NCBI GenBank assembly: GCA_009841335.1
Contig: VXLY01000082.1
Span: 1 to 64,000, forward strand
Direction of reading: 5' to 3'
Origin: Rhodothermaceae bacterium
GTDB taxonomy: Bacteria; Bacteroidota; Rhodothermia; Rhodothermales; Bin80
DNA: 64,000 nucleotides
This document shows positions 54,265 through 64,000 of this stretch, in pieces. A program made the position numbers and the translations under genes. Position 1 is the stretch's first letter. Every line of letters starts with the position of its first letter. The notes beneath the pieces were generated by a model, which saw nothing but the letters and a program-made list of their open reading frames with translations, was not told where the DNA came from and ran no database searches.

Positions 54265-55977
54265 TTACCGTGGTAAGTAGTGCGGATACTCTGAAATCTC
54301 TCCCTGAAAATAACGGGATAACAACCGACACTGTACCTCAATAAGTCTTCTCATTGAAACTCTATAACCGAAAAATGGATGTGTTGTGACATGGTCCAGA
54401 CGCCGCTCAAATGCAGTAATCAACGCCTTACGACCGGCCGGCTTTAGCGAACACGCCTTTCCGCTGAACACAAAGTCATTCGGCCTGATCTCGCCGTTAT
54501 TTACTACCTGAATCACGCATGAGTCAGCAATGATTGAACGGAAAGGCTCCATTAAATCAAGTGCCAATGCAGGACGATTATGGCGCGGCCGATGGTAGAG
54601 ACCAAGATACGGATCAAGTCCTACCGACGTAATTGTTGTGCTGAACAGCCTAACCAATAAAGCATAAGCCAGCGACAACATCGCATTTACGGGATCCGTC
54701 GGAGGACGCCTGTTTCTAGTTGCAAAAGAAAATGACCGAATACCTCCCGATGCATTTTGAGAAAGCATATTGTCAAATCCACCGAAATAGATCGCCGCAG
54801 CTTCTCCCTCCATGCCAAGAAGTTGCTGCAAATCCGAAGCATGCGGTATCCTCCTTGTAATCCGCTTTAGCCTGGCCAAAACATCATCCTTGTTTGTCGC
54901 TAAATGCTCCTTCCGCCAATTGCGACGGAGCATAGTCCGCGAATTCTTGACCTTTGCTTGGATCAAACTCTTGGCGAAAAGTAATCTGCATTCGCTAGTG
55001 AATGCAGTGCGATACTGCGCCTCCCGAACAGCTACATTTCCATTTCCTGTTCCGATCGTGTGCCCAAGAAACCATCCACCTGTAGAATACCATGAAACAG
55101 GGATTTCGGCTCTCATCAGTGCATGTAGAGCGGGAGTGGTAACTGATACTGGACCGTATAAGACAACCTGTGAGACCGAAATCATCGGCACCTCAACCGT
55201 ATCCTTCTTGGTCTGTATGATTAGGCGTGCACCTGACTTGCGAAGCCGAGCGCCAGGTTCCTGGACGTACAGTGGTAAGGCTGGATCGTCAGATGGGTTC
55301 AATGGCCGAGGAGAAGTACCTGTCCTAAACAGGTTTGTCTCGTCCGGTAGGCAAATACCCGCAAGTGAACAACGCGGACACTTCGGACTGTCTTCCAAGG
55401 GTGGCGGGCGCTGGCGGGATGCCTCTGCACCTCTAAGCCCGTTAATGGCTTTAATTGCTGTGGCTCGGAGTTCATCGTCAAGGATAACACGTACCCTCTC
55501 CCTGGAACCTACATACCACAAAGCTCCATGATCAACGGTATACCCATTGTCTTCGAGAATCATCGCCTGCACACAGACTTGTATTCTTTCAGGCTCATAT
55601 GCTCCAGCAGCTACGTGTGGACGTTTTCCCTTTTTGAAGTCAACCGGCCTAACAATATTATTAGCGACCTCAATAACATCAAGCTTAGCGATCACCCCGA
55701 GTCGCTCCGAAGACATCGTAACAGAACGTGCCTTCGCCATGACTTCATCTAGTTCATCGGGCTCGGGAAGATGCCCTTTTCTCCGGTCAACTCGAGTATG
55801 GGCACGATGGCCTTCGGCAGTATCCGCACTTTCAGCCCATTCACCTTCGATCCATTCAAGGTAAGCCAACCTAGGACAGTAGACCCACGCGTTTACCATC
55901 CGAGCAGGAACGAGTGGAGATCTGAAGCTGGATGGCAAAGCGGACGACAGTTTGGATTGCTGGATTTCGCTACTCAT
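54265..55977 (-). CDS. cas4-cas1: Cas4-Cas1 fusion protein
   Basis: Fused adaptation protein: Cas4 trims prespacers and checks the PAM, Cas1 integrates them. The N-terminal Cas4 part (about 1-215) has the RecB-like nuclease residues D100 (KLD) and D113/K115 (VDFKKGK) and four iron-sulfur cysteines C34, C200, C203, C209. The Cas1 part follows, with metal ligands E390 (GMEGEAA), H462 (LYHRPRHN) and E477 (ALDLMEPFR). Fusions of this kind are typical of type I-G loci. The ATG overlaps the stop of the small upstream ORF as ATGA. Confidence 0.95.
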   Translation of the reverse strand: MSSEIQQSKLSSALPSSFRSPLVPARMVNAWVYCPRLAYLEWIEGEWAESADTAEGHRAHTRVDRRKGHLPEPDELDEVMAKARSVTMSSERLGVIAKLDVIEVANNIVRPVDFKKGKRPHVAAGAYEPERIQVCVQAMILEDNGYTVDHGALWYVGSRERVRVILDDELRATAIKAINGLRGAEASRQRPPPLEDSPKCPRCSLAGICLPDETNLFRTGTSPRPLNPSDDPALPLYVQEPGARLRKSGARLIIQTKKDTVEVPMISVSQVVLYGPVSVTTPALHALMRAEIPVSWYSTGGWFLGHTIGTGNGNVAVREAQYRTAFTSECRLLFAKSLIQAKVKNSRTMLRRNWRKEHLATNKDDVLARLKRITRRIPHASDLQQLLGMEGEAAAIYFGGFDNMLSQNASGGIRSFSFATRNRRPPTDPVNAMLSLAYALLVRLFSTTITSVGLDPYLGLYHRPRHNRPALALDLMEPFRSIIADSCVIQVVNNGEIRPNDFVFSGKACSLKPAGRKALITAFERRLDHVTTHPFFGYRVSMRRLIEVQCRLLSRYFQGEISEYPHYLPR

Positions 55978-56090
55978 AACTTAAACTCATCCAGTAAAGG
56001 TGTGTCGTCTCCCGTTAGGGCCTCCCGTAGCGTCATCGGCCTGAGAGAGAAAGGCCAATACTTGGAAGAGAGTAACAACAAATCGCTCAT
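55974..56090 (-). CDS. Possible small protein (38 aa) coupled to cas4-cas1
   Basis: Reads MSDLLLLSSKYWPFSL at the start and ends LLDEFKL. It has a strong Shine-Dalgarno (AAGGAG) 7 nt before the ATG, and its TGA overlaps the cas4-cas1 ATG as ATGA. I do not recognise the sequence. It may be a real small Cas-locus protein, a leader peptide that sets cas4-cas1 translation by coupling, or the remnant of a larger gene. Coding status rests only on the start signal and the overlap. Confidence 0.45.
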   Translation of the reverse strand: MSDLLLLSSKYWPFSLRPMTLREALTGDDTPLLDEFKL

Positions 56091-56334
56091 GCCCGTGCTC
56101 CTTGTTTGCACAACTATGCCCTGTCGGTGCTTACGTTAATATTGCCATTCCTTGTACTCGCCACTAACTCTGGATTGAACGCAAAAAGTACTAACACCAA
56201 TGAATGAGCATTGAAACACTTACCAGTCAACACATATTGAGCCAAAGCCATCCCTGATTAGCTCATATGACAGAATCGACCAACTTGACATTCTTGTCGC
56301 ACCGGATTTCAGTACATCAAGGAGGTCACAATGC
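56091..56334. other. Spacer between csb2 and the adaptation genes
   Basis: About 240 bases with no recognisable gene, placed between the effector genes (cas3 to csb2, all tightly packed) and the adaptation genes. Such a gap suggests a separate promoter for small ORF-cas4-cas1-cas2. No boxes are clear. Confidence 0.4.
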
Positions 56335-57957
56335 CTATATTGCGCCGAAGGTGCCCAAACCGAAGTGGCTGGCAAAGCCAATCGCTAAGGGACCCTGAAC
56401 TGTGTAGGGAAACTCAATCTTTAGGAACGTACCTGAAGAATCGGGCTGTGGCACCCGTCCTCGGGAACGGAAACGATGAAAATGCAGCGCGTGTCTCTTA
56501 ATCGAACCAACATTGATCTCTCTTAGCTCCGTCACTTTAACACCGTCGGTCTCCATCCCTTGACGCTTAAATAACCTCAAAACCTCTCCCGAATATCCAT
56601 TCTTCTTTAAATGTCCTGCACTCAAGAACGGGGTCACGCTTCGCCACTGCTTGGACCTACCTAGCAGTCGTGAACTTCCGGCAAAGTCCTGCGGCTGCCC
56701 GTACCCTTCCAGTGCAAGCCTCCATTCTTCCCCATCAGTACTTCCTTTAGAATCACGAGAAGCAAGCCATATCCGGGTAATTCGTTCGAGCCGCGATTGA
56801 ATGTGAGGGTCCATTCCACTGGATACGGAGACTATAATGTGGTCTATCAAACCATCCCCGTCTGCGTCCTCAGGCAACCAAAACGCATGAGGGTGCGATG
56901 GATCGTTTATAGGAAAACGCCCTTCACGCCGCCCTGAAATCTGCCACGGCGCTAATGGCAGTCGCTTACCGTTAAGCTCATCCTCTTGCCATCCGAATTG
57001 AGACAAAGCAGCCTTGCGCATGATTTCGCCTATCTTGACCGCGACCTCTAATCTAGGACGCGGTCGGCCAGCCAGCACAAACCGGGCAATTGTAACTTGC
57101 TTTGACACCTTGCTGAACTTTTTGCGGCGTGATATGACTTGCGGCACTACCCTCGGGGAGGTACTGGGATCACGGGCATAGATTACATCCAACGCTGCAG
57201 GTGGCCTATGCCACCTAAGCCTCCGAAGGTCAGTATTCTCCAAGGAAAGTGCATCCAAGAAACAAGCAGGTAGTGTGTCTACGTCGTCTTTCGTGTAGAA
57301 TATTTTCTGGACTTTGGACAGCAATACTCTTTCAGAAATTATCTTGCTTGCCTCTGCTCGTATTCGCTGTTTCTCCTGGACTAACAGTTGATTCCGCGTA
57401 ACTTGATACGATTCAGCCGAGCACGGAACCAACAGACTCACCTCTTCACCAGTAAACCCCATTTCCATGGGGCCACAATTCTCCTGGCCGTCCCAATGTT
57501 TCAACACACTGCACTCCGTCCAACTCTCAGACCGTCCAAGGTACCCAATCGAAGATGCCAGATCTTCCGCCAGTGACATCAGTCTGTCATCCAGCTTCAC
57601 ATCCTTCCAGATGACTAGAATCTTCTCTCCGCTGGGGATGTGCAAAAATGCGTCAAAAACCAGAGTTTTTGATTCCGATTTTCCCTTCCTGATGGGCATA
57701 TAGTGACGCGTGTGCGCATGTACGCACCCCTGTGGCAGGTAGAAGACTGGAAGGTCCTCGGCCAGGGCATGCACCAGCTTGGTAAGATCGTGTCGGCTCC
57801 AACGGTGCCAATCCCCCTTCCGCCAATAGCTTGCGATAAATGCCCTAATGATCCGCCAGGGTTCAGGCGGCCAAGCTACATCTGCCTCATTAACATTACG
57901 CCCCCAAGGAGTCGCATGGTAGCGTCCTGACAAAAAGCGAAACGAGAGTCCAAACAT
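56335..57957 (-). CDS. csb2: Csb2 (type I-G Cas5-Cas6-like subunit)
   Basis: GSU0054-family protein of 540 aa. In type I-G it combines a Cas5-like part, which holds the 5' end of the crRNA, with a Cas6-like part that cuts the repeat. The N-terminal family signature is FLSGRYHATPWGRNVNEADV followed by AWPPEPWRIIRAFIAS. The C-terminal part is Gly- and His-containing (RHALHFHRFRSRGRVPQPDS). It follows csb1 by 5 nt. Confidence 0.92.
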   Translation of the reverse strand: MFGLSFRFLSGRYHATPWGRNVNEADVAWPPEPWRIIRAFIASYWRKGDWHRWSRHDLTKLVHALAEDLPVFYLPQGCVHAHTRHYMPIRKGKSESKTLVFDAFLHIPSGEKILVIWKDVKLDDRLMSLAEDLASSIGYLGRSESWTECSVLKHWDGQENCGPMEMGFTGEEVSLLVPCSAESYQVTRNQLLVQEKQRIRAEASKIISERVLLSKVQKIFYTKDDVDTLPACFLDALSLENTDLRRLRWHRPPAALDVIYARDPSTSPRVVPQVISRRKKFSKVSKQVTIARFVLAGRPRPRLEVAVKIGEIMRKAALSQFGWQEDELNGKRLPLAPWQISGRREGRFPINDPSHPHAFWLPEDADGDGLIDHIIVSVSSGMDPHIQSRLERITRIWLASRDSKGSTDGEEWRLALEGYGQPQDFAGSSRLLGRSKQWRSVTPFLSAGHLKKNGYSGEVLRLFKRQGMETDGVKVTELREINVGSIKRHALHFHRFRSRGRVPQPDSSGTFLKIEFPYTVQGPLAIGFASHFGLGTFGAI

Positions 57958-57962
57958 TGGGG

Positions 57963-61270
<3,308 letters not shown>

Positions 61271-61278
<8 letters not shown>

Positions 61279-63808
61279 ACCCACCGGTTTCTTCCTTGCT
61301 TGATGCGCGCCAGTCTGCGATCCTCAGCAGGGCCTCCAGATATGCCAGTCTGAATGGGCCAAATCTTTGCAGGAGATCCCGGGTACGCTCTGTCCAGCTT
61401 TCCTTTGACAACTCGTTATGTCCAAGCTCCATTACGGAGAGGGTCAGACTACCACCAGGCCAGAATTCGCTGCTCCCTAAATCTAGTGCGGGAATTTTGT
61501 CGCCTTCCCAAACTCCTCTTGCAAATCTCTCGACTTCTGTATTTTTCGGTTCTCGGGGAAGGGCTCGCATATTCATCCTTACTTTGCCATGATGCGCTGC
61601 TACGAGAAATGCCAATAGGTCAGCATCTCGGGACCATTTCTCGTGAGCTAGAAGAGCGAGCGCTGAGGCCAACTCATGGCGGAAGTAGGCACGTTCATGG
61701 CGCAAGTTTGAATTAGCTGTCTTGGCTAGAAAGAGGTCCTTTGGGGCCTCAACTCCATTTAATCCTCGTCGCATGGTCGATTGAAAGGCTTCGTGCGCCT
61801 TACCCAAGTCGTGCCAACTTGCGGCACGCACCAACAGTCGCTTAGTTATGTGGCTCAAGCCTAACTTGTCGGATAACTCCTCAACCTCCTTCGTTACGTG
61901 GTCCAAATGATCTTTGAGCAGAACATGACAGCCCAATTCGCTCTCCGTATCATCATCATGTCCGTCCGACACATCCACTAATGATGCATTAGCTTCGTCT
62001 GAGTTGCTCGAATCTATGGCGTCTGGAATATCAGCCGGTCTACCGGTGAAGCCCAACTGCTCACTGTACCCACCTGCACGCGAATAGGCCAATATGGTCA
62101 AACCCGGCCATGGATCAGATTTCAGCTTCTCCCAACCCGGTGGGCCATCTCCATCCTGACCAATACGCTGCCTTGACTGCAGATCGCGTATAAAGAAGAC
62201 GGGCTTTTTATTGGCTTTCTTGACATCCTGAATCCATTTCTTGGCCAGACCAATTGGCACAGCGCATAATTCCTGTACGCCTGCCTTGGGAACTTCTTCC
62301 CAAGAAACAGGCTCTGAACGCCAAAACACTCGGACATCTGTGTCATTAGCGTTGCGTACATACGCAGAAATGTCAACATGGAAACCGTTCAAGTCAGCGT
62401 CCGTGTCAAATAAATCATCAAGATCATTTCGACGCACTACACGCGCATGTAAATCAATTGGATCAATACGGGGGAGATGTACTGGCGCCACATCCTGCAA
62501 GGTCAACAACTTTTTCCGGGAATCCTCCAATTCGTGTACCTCGTAGGGTCGTGAAAGGCTAGCCGAAGTTTTGGTTGGTTTTGAGGAGTCTGATTCAGGA
62601 AGGCCTAAGAGATCAATCCAATAGACCCTGGCTCCGCCTTCAAACTCTGCTTTCCGATTGGCCCGTCCGAACCGCTGCACCATGGAGGCCCAGGGTGCTA
62701 GTTCTGAGAACATGACCGCCGCGGAAATATCAATGCCAGCCTCCACTGCCTGAGTTGCAATAATTATCAAATCAGACGAACGATTATCGCTTAGCGCCCG
62801 TCGCACTTCACGTTCTCGCTCTGCGGAGCGGAATCGAGAGTGAAGCAGAACGACCTCGGGCCCGCTGCTTTTCTTTGAAAGAATGTTGCATATGCTCTGA
62901 TAAAGGCTCTGTGCTCGCACCACCTGATTGACTATGACCAACGTCATGTGATCGGAGCGGTGAGCTACTAGAACAGCAGCCGTAAGTCGACTGATATAAG
63001 CCTTCTCATGCTTTGCGACACTTGATTCGGGAATGACGTGGGACTTTGATAAGTGTTTGGGCGCGCGGACCAACTTTCGTATCCTCGTATCCGTCTCCCG
63101 TCCCGGATTGATTCGCAAAACCTTTGAGGGAGCCTGGAAATCCACCGTGGCAAGCCATTCCGGCTCAAGTGTAGCAGATACCCACAGGCTGCGAGTTGGA
63201 TAGGCCGGAACCACGCTCTCCTTGCTTCCCAAATCCTCACGGCGAAATGCCTCAAGTTGCGCAGAAGTAGCCCGGCCAGCTCCCATTAACTGCACTTCAT
63301 CGAAAACCCACTGTACATCCCGATGCAGTAGGCCAAACTCCACAGGCCACAGTGTGGGTGCTGACGCATAACCGCGCATGAGTGCCCGGCTCAACAGCAT
63401 GTCTTGGGTGCCGACAATAATAGCTGCCCGCTCAGGACTATCCAGCCAGCGTCTGGATGACTTGCCACCTCTCAGCACGTGCACATCTTCTGGGGTTGGA
63501 AGAAGCCCGTTTGTCACAAGTGCAGCTTGGTCCAAGCACCGTAACCACGATTCAATCGCCTCCTGTGTCTGATCAACCAACGTGCGCATGGGTACGCACC
63601 AAACTAGTCTTCTTGGCGTTTGCTCGGGGCGTTTTAACCTATTGAACATCCACCCCAAGGTGACTCCTGCCGTCTTACCTGACCCGGTCGGAGCAATGAG
63701 CAATTCGGGCCACTTACCATTGGCTAGCTTGTTTTGCCAATCAAACGGTTCTGTCCCGGAAAAGGCGGCTCGAAAGAAAGAAGGGAAGTCAATACTGTTC
63801 TTGGTCAT
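61271..63808 (-). CDS. cas3: Cas3 helicase with C-terminal HD nuclease
   Basis: Target-DNA unwinding and degradation. Numbering from the ATG at 63808, the helicase comes first: Walker A APTGSGKT (39-46), DEVQ box (WVFDEVQLMG, near 170), SATLEPEW, and motif VI QRFGRANRK. The HD nuclease is at the C-terminal end, with WHDLGK (H666/D667) and a later histidine pair in LVAAHHGKVR. This helicase-HD order is the reverse of the common HD-helicase Cas3 and fits type I-G. A TTG at 63820 would add four residues. First gene of the operon. Confidence 0.94.
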
Positions 63809-64000
63809 TAACTCCTTCAAAGCGCTGACTGACTACGCACACAAATACCCCCGATCTGATAAATGGATTGCAACAAAACACGACAAACTCGCGGACTCTG
63901 CCCTTATGACTCACCTAACAGCAACTCGTGTTAAGATAATAACTATTGAGATATGTTTTTCAGAAATTTTGTTCTGTATCTGTTATATATTGGGCAAAAT
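63809..64000. promoter_or_regulatory. Upstream region of cas3
   Basis: About 190 bases to the window end. AT-rich from 63930 to 64000, which suits a promoter for the minus-strand cas operon, but no boxes can be named. AAGGAG lies just upstream of the ATG at 63808, with only about 3 nt between. Confidence 0.35.

Noticed and set aside
56331..56500. Plus-strand frame with AAGGAGG before ATG, antisense to the csb2 end
   Set aside because: It yields a 56-residue peptide without protein-like features and lies opposite well-conserved Csb2 sequence; the good Shine-Dalgarno is probably chance.

Overview
The window is a bacterial chromosome segment with mid-range GC and dense, mostly minus-strand housekeeping genes. 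Several genes point to the Bacteroidota/Rhodothermota side of the tree: a PorZ-like type IX secretion propeller protein with a C-terminal sorting-like domain, a bacillithiol-type deacetylase (bshB1), 6-bladed propeller proteins, and an hrcA-grpE-dnaJ cluster. A Rhodothermales-like bacterium is my best guess. This is inferred from gene content, since no rRNA or marker-gene comparison was possible.

Layout. 0.4-3.3 kb: a MoeB/ThiF-rhodanese fusion and a sulfatase on the plus strand. 3.4-11.3 kb: a minus-strand run plsC > htrA-like protease > aroC > valS > NodU-type carbamoyltransferase. 11.4-13.1 kb: a glycosyltransferase coupled to a thioredoxin-like lipoprotein. 13.0-16.8 kb: prmC with a nitrilase-family protein, a ZIP-like membrane protein and a class I amidotransferase. 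16.8-20.1 kb: sparse, with a 6-bladed propeller protein, an IS1595-type transposase remnant and a Cys-rich lipoprotein. 20.1-36.7 kb: a long minus-strand block, read in transcription order as hrcA-grpE-dnaJ; leuS-bshB1; efp; accB-accC; gcvH-guaA-LpoA-like protein; bamD-like; nadD; PhoU-like; redoxin-nhaC. 36.9-38.7 kb: sppA on the plus strand. 38.7-43.3 kb: an accessory patch with IS1380 and group II intron remnants, MscS, a decayed membrane-protein gene next to a DCC-type thiol protein, and a DinB-like protein. 43.4-51.5 kb: nth-gpmI, a DUF4105 protein, tRNA-Glu and tRNA-His, ribH-porZ, and an LPG_synthase_TM-family membrane protein.

51.7-63.8 kb: a complete type I-G (formerly I-U) CRISPR-Cas locus read on the minus strand as cas3 (helicase with C-terminal HD), csx17 (Cas8-like large subunit), csb1 (Cas7), csb2 (Cas5-Cas6), a possible new 38-aa ORF, cas4-cas1 fusion, cas2, leader, array. 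The array has 28 recognisable 36-bp repeats and 27 spacers, plus a very eroded extra repeat at its distal end. The leader-proximal 14 repeats are identical. Older repeats fall into two earlier sequence classes that differ at two positions, both in the loop of the repeat hairpin. This gives a readable history of repeat replacement and fixes the leader at the cas2 side.

The most interesting signals are the stratified CRISPR repeats, the small ORF translationally coupled to cas4-cas1, a nitrilase-superfamily protein that appears to lack the catalytic lysine, an Nth glycosylase with a Cys-containing C-terminal extension, and a protein-coding gene whose 3' end runs into a tRNA gene on the opposite strand.
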